From the NCBI RefSeq assembly GCF_016722925.1, contig NZ_JAEQNC010000026.1, positions 1 to 34,815 on the forward strand: a stretch of DNA of 34,815 nt. Direction: 5' to 3'. The notes under the pieces were generated by a model. The model saw only the letters and a list, made by a program, of their open reading frames with translations, ran no database searches and was not told where the DNA came from. Source of the stretch: Phytoamicus setariae. GTDB lineage: Bacteria; Pseudomonadota; Alphaproteobacteria; Rhizobiales; Rhizobiaceae. Shown in pieces: positions 1-9,304 of the stretch. Made by a program: the position numbers and the translations under genes. How positions within the stretch are numbered: position 1 is the first letter of the stretch; every line of letters starts with the position of its first letter.

Positions 1-149
1 CTTTTGCTGTCGGTCAGTACATGCATTATCATCCCTTTCGGGACGAAAATGACATCTCGCCAATGTTGCGTCAAGGAGAAGAACCGATCGGGATGATTTT
101 AATGTTTGGCCGCGATTTGATCGACGTTTCATCCCGATCGGGGCGCTGA
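1..149 (+). CDS. C-terminal fragment of an unidentified protein (5' end outside window)
   Basis: An open frame enters from the left edge and is read from base 3 to a TGA at 147-149, giving 48 residues. The residues look protein-like: HYHPFRDENDISPMLRQ, followed by a hydrophobic EPIGMILMFGRDLIDV stretch. I do not recognise the family. A perfect 10-base palindrome (CCCGATCGGG, 133-142) lies just before the stop. The upstream part is missing, so the real frame cannot be proven; the evidence is only the continuous frame and its composition. Confidence 0.4.
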   Translation, partial: FAVGQYMHYHPFRDENDISPMLRQGEEPIGMILMFGRDLIDVSSRSGR

Positions 150-448
150 ATATGAGCATAGCTGGGGTAGCGATCTTGGCTTTACTCAGCCGGATGCAGC
201 TATGTCGTGTGCAGAAATGCGGAAATTATTTCCGCATTCGACTTGTAGCCGGGACGGTCTTGAACGGAATCGAACCGTCGAACTTGCTGGAGCGCAGATA
301 GGCTTCAATGCTTGAAGCAGTTTTCGCCGAACCAGTCGCGAGTTAATCGGCCCGGCACAGCCGCAGGCGATGGTGTGGATGCGCCTGCTTCTTGACCGTA
401 GAGGCTGTGGCACAGTGGATTGAAATCCATGGAGAGGATCCACAAGCC
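150..448. other. Intergenic stretch without a convincing gene
   Basis: Open frames on the minus strand here are arginine/serine-rich and have no recognisable motif, so they are probably not coding. The right end (about 400-448) resembles the short leader found before IS110-type transposase genes, with GGAGAGGATCCAC before the ATG at 449. Nothing else is recognised. Confidence 0.5.
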
Positions 449-553
449 ATGAATCCCACAACCATCGGCGTCGACCGCGCAAAGCGCCGGCTATGCGTGA
501 GAAAGGATTTGTTATCAGTATTGTTGATACGTTTGCGTAAATCCAAATATTAA
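449..553 (+). pseudogene. IS110-type transposase, N-terminal remnant
   Basis: The frame starting at ATG 449 begins MNPTTIGVDRAKRRLCV. This matches the typical opening of IS110-family transposases, M-x-x-T-T-I-G-[IV]-D-x-A-K, the start of the RuvC-like DEDD domain. After about 18 residues the resemblance ends and the frame closes at 551-553, whereas full transposases have over 300 residues. It is preceded by GGAGAGGATCCAC, a typical leader and ribosome binding site for this family. The arginine at residue 10, where most members have leucine, also suggests decay. It is best read as an insertion-sequence scar; the motif is short, so confidence is moderate. Confidence 0.5.
524..553 (+). promoter_or_regulatory. 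Candidate sigma-70 promoter for the 2080-residue RTX gene
   Basis: TTGATA (524-529) and TATTAA (548-553) are separated by 18 bases, in an AT-rich patch 55 bases before the start codon at 609. The predicted transcript start is near 560. The boxes overlap the end of the IS110 remnant frame. Pattern match only. Confidence 0.4.
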
Positions 554-608
554 TTCAATGACAATCTAATATTACATCCCTGTTGCATCCGAAAAGGATC
601 GAATAGAC

Positions 609-3600
609 ATGAATATCGTCGCTGGCAGCACTGAAGTCGTGAATTCCACCACCGCAGGAAACCAGCGCGCGGTTAACGGAATCTCGCTCCCTGGCGGCGG
701 TTGGATCACGGCATGGCAGTCGTTTTATCAGGACGGCAGCGACTATGGCGTCTATTTCCAGCGATACAGCGAGAATGGCACAAAACTCGGCGGCGAAATC
801 CGGATCAACACCCAGGCCTATTACGACCAGGCCGAAGTCTCCCTTGCAGCCCTTCCCGATGGCGGATGGATGGCGACATGGATGTCGTACAATCAGGGCA
901 CTTCGGGCTGGAGCGTTTTCATGCAACGCTTCAACGACCAGGGTCAACCGGACGGGGTGGAAACGCGTATCAACTACGCTGGTGCCGAGCCGAGCATCAC
1001 CGCCCTCGCCGATGGCGGTTGGGTCATTGTCTCGCATGCGGGCACAACCGTGAACCAAAGTGTCTACGGGGCGGACGGAACACTAGAGAAAACGAGCTCA
1101 TTGGGCGTTGGCACGAACACCAAGATTGCGGCGCTGCCGGACGGCGGCTGGGTTGTCGTCTGGCATTCTACGGCAGCGGATAACAGCGGAGCCGGCATCT
1201 TCCAGCAACGTTTCGACGCGGAAGGTGTTGCCAAGGGTTCACCGCAGCTCGTCAACGAGAGGACCTGGGACGATCAGTGCTATCCCTCGATCGCGGTACA
1301 GACCGATGGCAGTTGGGTTGTGACCTGGCAGAGTTCGGGCCTGCAGTCCGCCGAGATCTATCAGCGCCACTACAATGCTGACGGCAGCTCCACGCCGGAG
1401 GGCGAAACGCTGGTCAACACCGTCACGTCCAACACCCAGCACCGGCCCGAGATCACTGCGCTGACCGAAGGCGGTTGGGTCGTGGTCTGGGAGGGGATCG
1501 GAGCCGAGAACAAATGGGGCGTCTATCAACAGGTCTTCAACGCGGACGGAAAGCCCGTCGGGGTTGAGACACTTGTGGCCACCACCAATGGCCAGTCGAC
1601 GACCTCCCCTTACGCGGTGGCGCTGCAAAACGGCGGCTGGACCGTGATGTGGGAAGCCCCTTCCAATGGCAACGGCGACATCTTTCAGCGAAGCTTCTCG
1701 CTTGAAGGCAACCAGGCGCCTGACGGAATGGACGCGACCTGCACGGTCGAAATGAACGGCACCTATGTGTTCCAGCTCAGTGACTTCCGGATCACCGATG
1801 CCGATGGCAACAGCCTCAGGAACATCGCTATCGACACGCTCCCCCATACCGGGACTTTGACCCTCAACGGAATTGAGGTGCAGGCCGGGGATGTGATCAC
1901 GAGAGGGGAATTGCTTGCGGGAGAGCTTGTCTGGCACCCAGCCGCCGACACCAAGGGCAGTGCGCTCGACACCCTCACCTTTTTCGTCGTGGATGACGGC
2001 GGTACGCGGGCGGGCGGTCAGAACCGGGATGTGACGGCAAACACCATCACATTCGACGTGCTTCAAACTCTGCCGATCGATGCCGTGGCTGACCAGACCG
2101 CGAATGAGGCCCATACCTATTCCCTGGCCATCCCCTCGTCGTCGTTCACCAGTGCGTTTCCGAGTGAAACGCCCGTTTTCACCGCAACGCTTCCCGATGG
2201 ATCGCCTCTTCCCCAGTGGCTTACCTTCGATGCAGCAGCTTTGACCCTGACCGGCACGCCGGGGCATGGCGACATCGGAACACTTGCCATCCGGATCGTC
2301 GCGACCGGCACCACACACAGAATTGTCGAAACATTCGATCTCGCGATCGGTGACGAAGACGGCGGCCCGATCGTACCGGACCAGATGGCCTACAAGGACA
2401 GGCCGTATTCTTTCGTCGTTCCGGCCGGTCTGTTCGATGGATACGGCCTCGGCGACGACAGATCCTATTCGGCGACCCTCAAAAACGGAGATCCACTGCC
2501 CGGCTGGCTGCATATTGATCCCGCCACCGGCACGTTTTCCGGCACGCCGACACAGGGCGACATGGCAACATTGTCCATCGTGGTGACTGTCAGCGGCAAT
2601 GGAAACCAGGTTTCGGACGCATTCCAGCTAGATGCCAGAATGGGAGAATTTGCTGCAACGCATACAGGCACCGCGTTCGGGGACGACTATACTGGCACAG
2701 AAAGCCCGGACGTCATTCATGGTCTCGCAGGCGACGACTGGCTGTCCGGCGGCATCGGCGGCGACATCCTGTATGGCGACGACGGCAACGACTTACTGTC
2801 GGGCGAGGACGGCGACGACATTCTTTACGGCGGCAACGGAAACGACACTCTTTACGGCGGCTCTGGCAATGACAGGCTCTATGGCGGCGCAGGAAACGAC
2901 ACACTTTACAGCGGTGATGGCAACAACACACTCTATGGTGGCGCAGGAAACGACACACTTGTCGGTGGGTATGGCGCCGATACCTTTTTCGGCGAGGACG
3001 GCGACGACCTCTTCCAGCAGATTGGATACTATGGCTTTTCCGGCAAGGACACGGCCGTTGGCGGCCGCGGAAATGATGTCTTCCAGCTCTCGTGGTATTA
3101 TGCCACCGCAGTCCTCACGCTCGGCGAAGGGGTGGATACGATAAGCTGGGAGGCTTCCTCCTACTATTATCCAGACACGGTAACCGTCACCGATTTCGAG
3201 GTCGGCGCTGGCGGCGACCGCATCGATTTGTCGGGCCTTTTTCTCGCGTTGAGCAACGCGGGATGGGACGGCGACCAGAATCCGTTCCTCGGCTCGGTCG
3301 GTTGCTTCCGCGTGGTTCAAAGCAATGCCGACACGCTTATACAGATAAATCCGAATGGCTCTGCCTATCCATCCTGGCAAACGGTGTTGCGACTGGAAAA
3401 TGTGAGCGCAGCACAGCTCACCATCGAAAACATTGGCCCCTATTCGATCGATGGTTCGCAACCGGCCGGCCAGACGATTACCGGCACATCCGCCAGCGAC
3501 ACGCTTACCGGCGGCGTGGGCAATGACGAAATACACGGCCTTGAAGGCAACGACACCATCAGAGGTGGCAGTGGCAGGGATGTGATCCACGGCGACCAGG

Positions 3601-6600
3601 GAACGGACACCTTGTACGGAGATCGGGGAAACGACACGCTGTATGGCGACGATGGCGATGACGCGCTGTACGGTGGCGCGGGCAACGACGTCTTGTACGG
3701 CGGCGACGGTAACGATCGACTGTGGGGCGATGGCGGCACGAACAGCCTTTATGGCGGAGCTGGAAATGATGTATTTTACAACAGCATTTCTGATGGCACC
3801 GACTACATGGATGGCGGCGGCGGAGACGATGTATTCTTGGACGTAGGATACGGCGGCGGCACCCATACCGTGCTGGGCGGAGCGGGCAATGACACCGTCT
3901 ACTTGACTGGCTACAGCGACTCCGCGGTTATCACGCTCGGCAGCGGTACCGATACGATCGGCTGGAACTACAATTACTGGTACGCGTCGAGTTCCCGTGT
4001 GGTCACGGTCACCGATTTCGCCACGGGCGCCGGAGGGGACCGCATCGACGTTGGCGGACTATCTTACTACTACACGAACAATGCCTTCAGCCCGTCGGCC
4101 GGTTACCTCAGGCTTGCCCAAAGCGGCACCGACACCCTGCTGCAGATCGACACGACCGGAGCGTCTGATGGAGCCCAGTGGCAAACGGTGCTGGTGTTGC
4201 AGAATGTCGACAAGAGCACGATGGCGGAAGGGAACCTGCGGCTTAATTCAAGCTCTATCTTCCACATGCCGGCGCTTGCAAATCCGATTGTGGATTTCAC
4301 CTCGGCTGAAGATCAGCCACTCTCTTATCAGATTCCCTCCAACACCTTCTCTGATCAGGATGGCGACACGCTGATCTACTCGGCCACGCTGGGCGACGGA
4401 AGTCCCTTGCCGTCGTGGTTGAGTTTCAATGTCACGACCCGCACTTTTTCGGGCACACCGCCACTCAACTTCAATGGAAGCCTTGAACTAAAGGTCATCG
4501 CGGAAGACAACGCCTTCGCAAAGTTTGACACGTTCACACTGACGATTGCCAACGTCAACGATGCCCCAGTCATCGCCCACACCATACCAAACCAGGCGGC
4601 CACGCAGGACGCCGCGTTCAACTTCCAGTTCGCCACCAACACATTCGCCGATGTCGATCTCGGCGACACCCTGACCTATTCAGCAACGCTTGGAAGCGGC
4701 GGCACATTGCCCGCTTGGCTCAGCTTCGATCCGACCACCCGTACCTTTTCCGGCACGCCCGTGAATGCCGACGTCGGCACCCTCACCGTCTCGGTCACGG
4801 CTTCTGACGGCAATGGCGGAACCGTGCTCGAGACCTTCGACATCGTCATCGCCAACGTCAACGACGCGCCCGGAGTCGATAAGGGCATTGCCGACCGGAC
4901 GATTAATGAGGACGCGCCCTTCAGCTTCACCATTCCGTCTGATGCCTTCAAGGACATCGATGTGGGCGACACACTGAGCTATACGGCAACGCTTGTTGGC
5001 GGCGGCACTTTGCCCGGCTGGCTGAGTTTCGATCCGGCCACAGGAACCTTTTCCGGAACCCCACTTGATGGTGACGTCGGCACCTTCACCGTCTCGGTGG
5101 TAGCGAGCGACGGCAATGGCGGGTTCGCCACTGAAACTTTTACTCTGACGATTGCCAACGTCAACGACGCACCCGCCGGCAACCCCACAGCGGTTCTTGT
5201 GGGCGGTCTAGAGGATATAAGCTACAACCTCGCCGCTTCCGACCTGCTGGCCGGATACCACGACGAGGAAGGCGATACGCTCTCAATCCGGGGCCTCGCA
5301 GCCTCCGGCGGCGCCACGGTTACGGACAATGGCGACGGCACATATACGATTACACCCGGCGCAAATGCCAATGGCACGGTGACGCTCAGCTACCAGGTCA
5401 TCGACGGCAATGGCGGCAGCACGGCAGCCACCCAGAGCCTGAATTTCATTGCGGTCAACGACGCCCCTGTGGTTGACAAGGCCATCGCCGACCGGTCGAC
5501 CAACGAGGACGCGCTCTTTACCTTCACCATTCCGGCGGATGCCTTCAGGGATATCGATGCGGGCGATGCGCTGACCTATACCGTAGCGCTTACGGGTGGC
5601 GGCAGCCTACCCGGCTGGCTGACGTTCAATGCGGCGACGCGCACCTTCTCCGGCACACCGGCTAACGGCGACGTCGGCACCATTTCCGTGACAGTTACCG
5701 CCAGGGACGGATCGAACCTCTCCGTGTCCGACACCTTCAATCTGACGATTGCCAACGTCAACGACGCGCCCGCCGGCAGCCCGACCGCAGTGCTTGCGGA
5801 CGGCCTGGAGGATGCGAGCTACAGCCTCGCCGCGGCAGACTTGCTGGCAGGGTTCCACGACGAGGAAGGCGATACGCTGTCGGTCCGAAATCTCACGGCT
5901 TCCGGTGGAGCCTCGGTTGTCGACAATGGCGACGGCACCTTCACGATCACGCCCGCCGCCAATGCCAATGGCATGGTGACGCTCAACTATCAGGTCACCG
6001 ATGGTAACGGCGGCAGCATGGCGGCCACCCAGAGCCTGAATTTCGCTGCGGTCAACGATGCGCCGACCGCTGCCAACCTCAGCATCATCGTCAATCAGGG
6101 AGCGGCTTACTCTTTCAGGGGAACCACCTTCGGCTTTCAGGATATCGATACCGACGGGTTCGCCGGAATCCGCATCGCCAGCATCGAAGGCAGCGGCCGG
6201 CTCATGCTGAATGGTGCCCGGGTCAGATCGGGTGAATTCATCGATGAGGCCGACATGGCAAAACTTAGCTGGACACCAGACAAAGACGCAGTCGGCAAAT
6301 CCGTCGGATCGTTCTCATTCACCGTGGCTGACGATGCGGGTGCAGAAAGCGCTCCCGTCTATAGCGTAAACTTCGGCGTCAGCGCCGAGAAGGCATCTTT
6401 CGTCGGCGAAAAGACCGACGACATTGTTCTTGGCAGCGCCCGCGCCGACGTCATCAGGGGCAAAGGTGGCAACGACACACTTCTGGCCGGGCGCGGCCTG
6501 GACATAGTGGATGGTGGCGCCGGCAACGACGTCATCAAGGGCGGCTCGGGCGCAGACCGCCTCATCGGTGGCCGCGGCGACGACACTCTGAGCGGAGGTG

Positions 6601-6851
6601 CAGGCAGCGATACCTTCGTCTTCCGCACCGGCGACGGTGACGACACGATAACCGACTTCAAGGCATCAGGGTCTGCGCACGATTTCCTTGATCTTTCCGG
6701 CCTGAAATCGATCACCGGCATCAAGGACCTGATGAAAAATCATGCAGAGCAGGTCGACGCACATGTGATCATCGACGGGCTGTTTGGCGATCGCATCGTC
6801 CTGATGAATGTTAGGCTAGAGGATCTCGATGCCGGCAACGTCCTGTTCTGA
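609..6851 (+). CDS. Giant secreted RTX multidomain adhesin-like protein
   Basis: The product has 2080 residues and no Sec signal peptide, as expected for type I secretion through a C-terminal signal. Residues 25-375 hold seven repeats built on a G-G/S-W-x-x-x-W/S core (GGWITAWQS, GGWVVVWHS and so on), spaced about 50 residues, suggesting a seven-bladed propeller. Next come a cadherin-like region (376-480), two He_PIG/Ig-like domains (495-680), and nonapeptide GGxGxDxLx calcium-binding blocks at about 695-800 and 960-1065, each followed by a similar DTIxW...VTDF..GAGGDRID spacer. Further He_PIG domains (about 1215-1515 and 1620-1720) alternate with tandem-95/cadherin-like domains (1520-1617, 1717-1817). 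A third RTX block (1930-2010) and a 70-residue tail end the protein. The start at 609 follows AAGGATCGAATAGAC, a weakly spaced ribosome site. Likely role: calcium-stabilised adhesion or biofilm protein. Secretion genes are not nearby. Confidence 0.9.
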   Translation: MNIVAGSTEVVNSTTAGNQRAVNGISLPGGGWITAWQSFYQDGSDYGVYFQRYSENGTKLGGEIRINTQAYYDQAEVSLAALPDGGWMATWMSYNQGTSGWSVFMQRFNDQGQPDGVETRINYAGAEPSITALADGGWVIVSHAGTTVNQSVYGADGTLEKTSSLGVGTNTKIAALPDGGWVVVWHSTAADNSGAGIFQQRFDAEGVAKGSPQLVNERTWDDQCYPSIAVQTDGSWVVTWQSSGLQSAEIYQRHYNADGSSTPEGETLVNTVTSNTQHRPEITALTEGGWVVVWEGIGAENKWGVYQQVFNADGKPVGVETLVATTNGQSTTSPYAVALQNGGWTVMWEAPSNGNGDIFQRSFSLEGNQAPDGMDATCTVEMNGTYVFQLSDFRITDADGNSLRNIAIDTLPHTGTLTLNGIEVQAGDVITRGELLAGELVWHPAADTKGSALDTLTFFVVDDGGTRAGGQNRDVTANTITFDVLQTLPIDAVADQTANEAHTYSLAIPSSSFTSAFPSETPVFTATLPDGSPLPQWLTFDAAALTLTGTPGHGDIGTLAIRIVATGTTHRIVETFDLAIGDEDGGPIVPDQMAYKDRPYSFVVPAGLFDGYGLGDDRSYSATLKNGDPLPGWLHIDPATGTFSGTPTQGDMATLSIVVTVSGNGNQVSDAFQLDARMGEFAATHTGTAFGDDYTGTESPDVIHGLAGDDWLSGGIGGDILYGDDGNDLLSGEDGDDILYGGNGNDTLYGGSGNDRLYGGAGNDTLYSGDGNNTLYGGAGNDTLVGGYGADTFFGEDGDDLFQQIGYYGFSGKDTAVGGRGNDVFQLSWYYATAVLTLGEGVDTISWEASSYYYPDTVTVTDFEVGAGGDRIDLSGLFLALSNAGWDGDQNPFLGSVGCFRVVQSNADTLIQINPNGSAYPSWQTVLRLENVSAAQLTIENIGPYSIDGSQPAGQTITGTSASDTLTGGVGNDEIHGLEGNDTIRGGSGRDVIHGDQGTDTLYGDRGNDTLYGDDGDDALYGGAGNDVLYGGDGNDRLWGDGGTNSLYGGAGNDVFYNSISDGTDYMDGGGGDDVFLDVGYGGGTHTVLGGAGNDTVYLTGYSDSAVITLGSGTDTIGWNYNYWYASSSRVVTVTDFATGAGGDRIDVGGLSYYYTNNAFSPSAGYLRLAQSGTDTLLQIDTTGASDGAQWQTVLVLQNVDKSTMAEGNLRLNSSSIFHMPALANPIVDFTSAEDQPLSYQIPSNTFSDQDGDTLIYSATLGDGSPLPSWLSFNVTTRTFSGTPPLNFNGSLELKVIAEDNAFAKFDTFTLTIANVNDAPVIAHTIPNQAATQDAAFNFQFATNTFADVDLGDTLTYSATLGSGGTLPAWLSFDPTTRTFSGTPVNADVGTLTVSVTASDGNGGTVLETFDIVIANVNDAPGVDKGIADRTINEDAPFSFTIPSDAFKDIDVGDTLSYTATLVGGGTLPGWLSFDPATGTFSGTPLDGDVGTFTVSVVASDGNGGFATETFTLTIANVNDAPAGNPTAVLVGGLEDISYNLAASDLLAGYHDEEGDTLSIRGLAASGGATVTDNGDGTYTITPGANANGTVTLSYQVIDGNGGSTAATQSLNFIAVNDAPVVDKAIADRSTNEDALFTFTIPADAFRDIDAGDALTYTVALTGGGSLPGWLTFNAATRTFSGTPANGDVGTISVTVTARDGSNLSVSDTFNLTIANVNDAPAGSPTAVLADGLEDASYSLAAADLLAGFHDEEGDTLSVRNLTASGGASVVDNGDGTFTITPAANANGMVTLNYQVTDGNGGSMAATQSLNFAAVNDAPTAANLSIIVNQGAAYSFRGTTFGFQDIDTDGFAGIRIASIEGSGRLMLNGARVRSGEFIDEADMAKLSWTPDKDAVGKSVGSFSFTVADDAGAESAPVYSVNFGVSAEKASFVGEKTDDIVLGSARADVIRGKGGNDTLLAGRGLDIVDGGAGNDVIKGGSGADRLIGGRGDDTLSGGAGSDTFVFRTGDGDDTITDFKASGSAHDFLDLSGLKSITGIKDLMKNHAEQVDAHVIIDGLFGDRIVLMNVRLEDLDAGNVLF

Positions 6852-7002
6852 AGGCCTTCGCTAAAGACAAGAAAGTGGCGTTTGACACAATCAAGGCGAA
6901 AAGACACTGGCTGACGGAAAGGTATAGTCGAACGGGGTGTTGTCACGTAAACGATGCCTCAGTTAATAGGGCACAGAGACGGTGAGATGAAAAGTTCTGC
7001 CG

Positions 7003-7200
7003 TCAGCTACAAGCGCCACCGTAGCTTGCCTGTTTGAATGAACCCATCTGCTTCATAATCGTGTTGGCGAGTACATCGCGAACGTAATACGGTCCGCGCT
7101 GCAAGAGGCCCTTGATGGCGCCCCGGCCGGTAGAAGGGTTGTAAATACAGTCGTTGGCAAAACACCCATCCGACGAAGCCGAATGGGTGAAGGCAATCAT
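7003..7200 (-). CDS. Possible small hypothetical protein or gene remnant
   Basis: A 65-residue frame starts at ATG 7200 on the minus strand. Its composition is balanced, with the segments CIYNPSTGRGAIKGLLQR and YYVRDVLANTIMKQMG, unlike the arginine/proline-rich shadow frames around it. There is no obvious Shine-Dalgarno sequence and no recognised domain. It could equally be the tail of a decayed gene. Low confidence. Confidence 0.25.
   Translation of the reverse strand: MIAFTHSASSDGCFANDCIYNPSTGRGAIKGLLQRGPYYVRDVLANTIMKQMGSFKQASYGGACS
7163..7189. terminator. Inverted repeat between convergent RTX genes
   Basis: CACCCAT (7163-7169) pairs with ATGGGTG (7183-7189), with two further inner pairs possible. 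There is no T-run on either side. It lies between two convergent genes but also inside the weak 7003-7200 frame, so a terminator role is only a guess. Confidence 0.3.
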
Positions 7201-7288
7201 ACGTCAACTGCGTATTGCTACATGGCAGCGGATGGCCCCCGGCATCGAGACGTTCACAGTCTCGCTGACCATGCCGCGACCCTTGCGC

Positions 7289-9304
7289 TTAAAGCAGGAA
7301 GTAATCGGCCTTGAGGGTCATGGCACCATCAAGGTGGATGGCGAAATCCGCCTTGCCGTCGCCATCGGTGTCGCCATAGATGTAGGTGTCGCTGGCGGCC
7401 TTTTCATAGCGCAACTCTCCCGCATGGCCGGAGAACTTGTCGGTGCCGATGAAGCTGAATGCCTGGTTGCCGCCCTTGCCCTCATTGGCGTCGATCAGAT
7501 GGAGATCGATCAGGTCACCCTTGCTGGCCTGCAGATCGTAGATCGTATCGGCCTTGGTTTTAGACGCAGATGTGTCGCCAAATGCGAAGACGAACCGGTC
7601 AGCGCCCGCACCGCCCCACAGCGAATCTGCGCCGGTTCCGCCCCGGAGTATGTCGTTGCCGGCGAGTCCGGCGAGTGTATTGGCGCCCGCGTTGCCTGTC
7701 AGCATATTGGCAAGATTATTGCCTGTGCCGTTGAGATCGCCTGTTCCCGTCAGTGTCAGGTTTTCGACATTGTCGCCCAGCGTATAGCTGAGTGAAGCCT
7801 TGACCGTATCGGTCCCACGATTCTTCAGTTCGATCACGACGTCGCCGGAATCGGCGACAAAATAAGTATCGTCACCCTGTCCGCCGACCATGGTATCGTC
7901 GCCGGCGCCGCCGAGGAGCGTGTCGTTGCCGGCATCGCCAAAGAGGATGTCATTGCCGCGCAGGCCGAGGATGATGTCGCCGCCGGCACCGCCGTGGATG
8001 ACGTCAATGCTCTTCGTTCCGGTCAGGACGTCATCGCCCTCCGTCTGCAGGTCCGTCGTCGCGCCGTTGGTGAACACCAGCGTTGCGCCATCATCGGCAA
8101 TAAGACTGCCGTCGCCTGCTTCGCTGTTTGTCACCACGAGCCCATTCAGGATGGCCTTGCCGCCGGTGACATGAAATACCGGTGACGTGCCACCGCCTGC
8201 AATTTTGATATCGCCCTTGCCATCGCCGTCGAGGTCGCCTTCTATAGTGATGTCCTTCGACAGGGCGAGTTCGACGTCGCCAAGCGTGATCGTCTTGCCC
8301 TTCAGCGAGGCATCGAAGGTGATTGTGTCACCGGCATTCGCCTTGGCGATCGCTTCGCGCAGCGTGAGGGACATGTCGTCGGGATTGGTGTTGTCATCTT
8401 CAGCGGTGACGAACCAAGTATGCGCCAGCGACACTTCGCCGGGCGTCTCCTTGCCGATGACATAATGGTACATGCGGGTGTAGTCGTCGGCATAGTTGTC
8501 GCCCCTGGGCGCATGGATCATCTCGACGAAAATCTCGATGCCGCCGTTGGGCAGGGCGCGCACTGCAATGCCCTCGGTCTCGTTGAAGGAATTGGGAGCC
8601 TGCGGGATGTCGAATAGATTCTCGACATGGCCGGTCTGGAGATCGACGGTATAGACGCCCTTTGTGTTGTCATGAGCGCTGAAATAGAGCTTTCCTTCAA
8701 ACACCTTGGCGCCCTGGATGTTCTTCAGGCTCTGGTCCATCTCCAGCGTGCCCTTGAAACTCCAATCCTCGAGATTGTAGACGTTGATGGTCGTGCCGTT
8801 CTGCCATTCCTTGCCGTAGCCGAGGCCGTTTGCGCCATCGACGGCAACCCAGCTAGCAACGTCGTCATGCGGGTTGGAGGGCGCGCCAACCAGTTCGTAG
8901 AGCTCTCCGGTATAGCTGAGGTCGCTGGCATTGAGGACGGCGACATGGCCGTTCTGATAGTCGCCTGCTTCGCTGTCGAGCGAGATGTACAGCTTGCCAT
9001 TGTAGTAATCGATGTCGCCGACATGGTCGAAGCCCATGTCGGCCAAGGCCTTCGGAATGCCCGTGGTGATTTCCATCTTGCTCAGATCGGCAGTCCCGGT
9101 GGTCTGCAGGAACTTGAAATCCTCGGTCTCGCGGGCAAGGCCGAATTGCCAGGCGGTGATCCATTCACCGGCATCGGGGTTCCAGACGATGCCCTGGGTA
9201 CGACGCAGGCCGGACAGGTTTTCATCGACATACCGAAAGTCCTCGACGCTGTCCAAATGCCAGGCCGATGCGTTGGAAACGGTTGGGGCGGGAGAGGTGG
9301 TCAT
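7289..9304 (-). CDS. Secreted RTX protein with propeller-like and CSLREA domains
   Basis: The product has 671 residues when started at ATG 9304, chosen because AAGGAG lies 7 bases upstream; the frame is open to 9466 but that extension is arginine/proline-rich. Residues 1-290 form a propeller-like region with repeated GKLYISLDSEAG- and GKLYFSAHDN-type strands. Residues 295-400 carry a CSLREA-type module (MSLTLREAIAKANAGDTITF) leading into a short right-handed-helix-like stretch. Classical RTX nonapeptides follow at about 430-510 and 540-590. The end resembles the serralysin-type C-terminal domain (GADRFVFAFGD, then DTIYDLQASKGDLIDL), the usual type I secretion region. No catalytic motif was recognised. 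Transcription converges on the other RTX gene. It is likely an extracellular calcium-binding protein of unknown activity. Confidence 0.85.
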   Translation of the reverse strand: MTTSPAPTVSNASAWHLDSVEDFRYVDENLSGLRRTQGIVWNPDAGEWITAWQFGLARETEDFKFLQTTGTADLSKMEITTGIPKALADMGFDHVGDIDYYNGKLYISLDSEAGDYQNGHVAVLNASDLSYTGELYELVGAPSNPHDDVASWVAVDGANGLGYGKEWQNGTTINVYNLEDWSFKGTLEMDQSLKNIQGAKVFEGKLYFSAHDNTKGVYTVDLQTGHVENLFDIPQAPNSFNETEGIAVRALPNGGIEIFVEMIHAPRGDNYADDYTRMYHYVIGKETPGEVSLAHTWFVTAEDDNTNPDDMSLTLREAIAKANAGDTITFDASLKGKTITLGDVELALSKDITIEGDLDGDGKGDIKIAGGGTSPVFHVTGGKAILNGLVVTNSEAGDGSLIADDGATLVFTNGATTDLQTEGDDVLTGTKSIDVIHGGAGGDIILGLRGNDILFGDAGNDTLLGGAGDDTMVGGQGDDTYFVADSGDVVIELKNRGTDTVKASLSYTLGDNVENLTLTGTGDLNGTGNNLANMLTGNAGANTLAGLAGNDILRGGTGADSLWGGAGADRFVFAFGDTSASKTKADTIYDLQASKGDLIDLHLIDANEGKGGNQAFSFIGTDKFSGHAGELRYEKAASDTYIYGDTDGDGKADFAIHLDGAMTLKADYFLL

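Larger units (their letters stand above)
6852..7288. other. Region between two convergent RTX genes
   Basis: No confident gene is present. The minus strand has a 65-codon frame starting at 7200 (residues NDCIYNPSTGRG and LLQRGPYYVRDVLANTIM look protein-like) and ending at 7003. It has no clear ribosome site and I do not recognise it; it may be a gene remnant. An inverted repeat lies at 7163-7189. Confidence 0.45.

Noticed and set aside
1239-2513. Long minus-strand frame (424 codons) inside the giant RTX gene
   Set aside because: It is the antisense shadow of a high-GC repetitive gene, with no start signal and no recognisable motif.
2700-3000. Direct repeats that could be mistaken for a CRISPR or satellite array
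   Set aside because: They are in-frame nonapeptide RTX codons with uneven base identity, not constant repeats with unique spacers.
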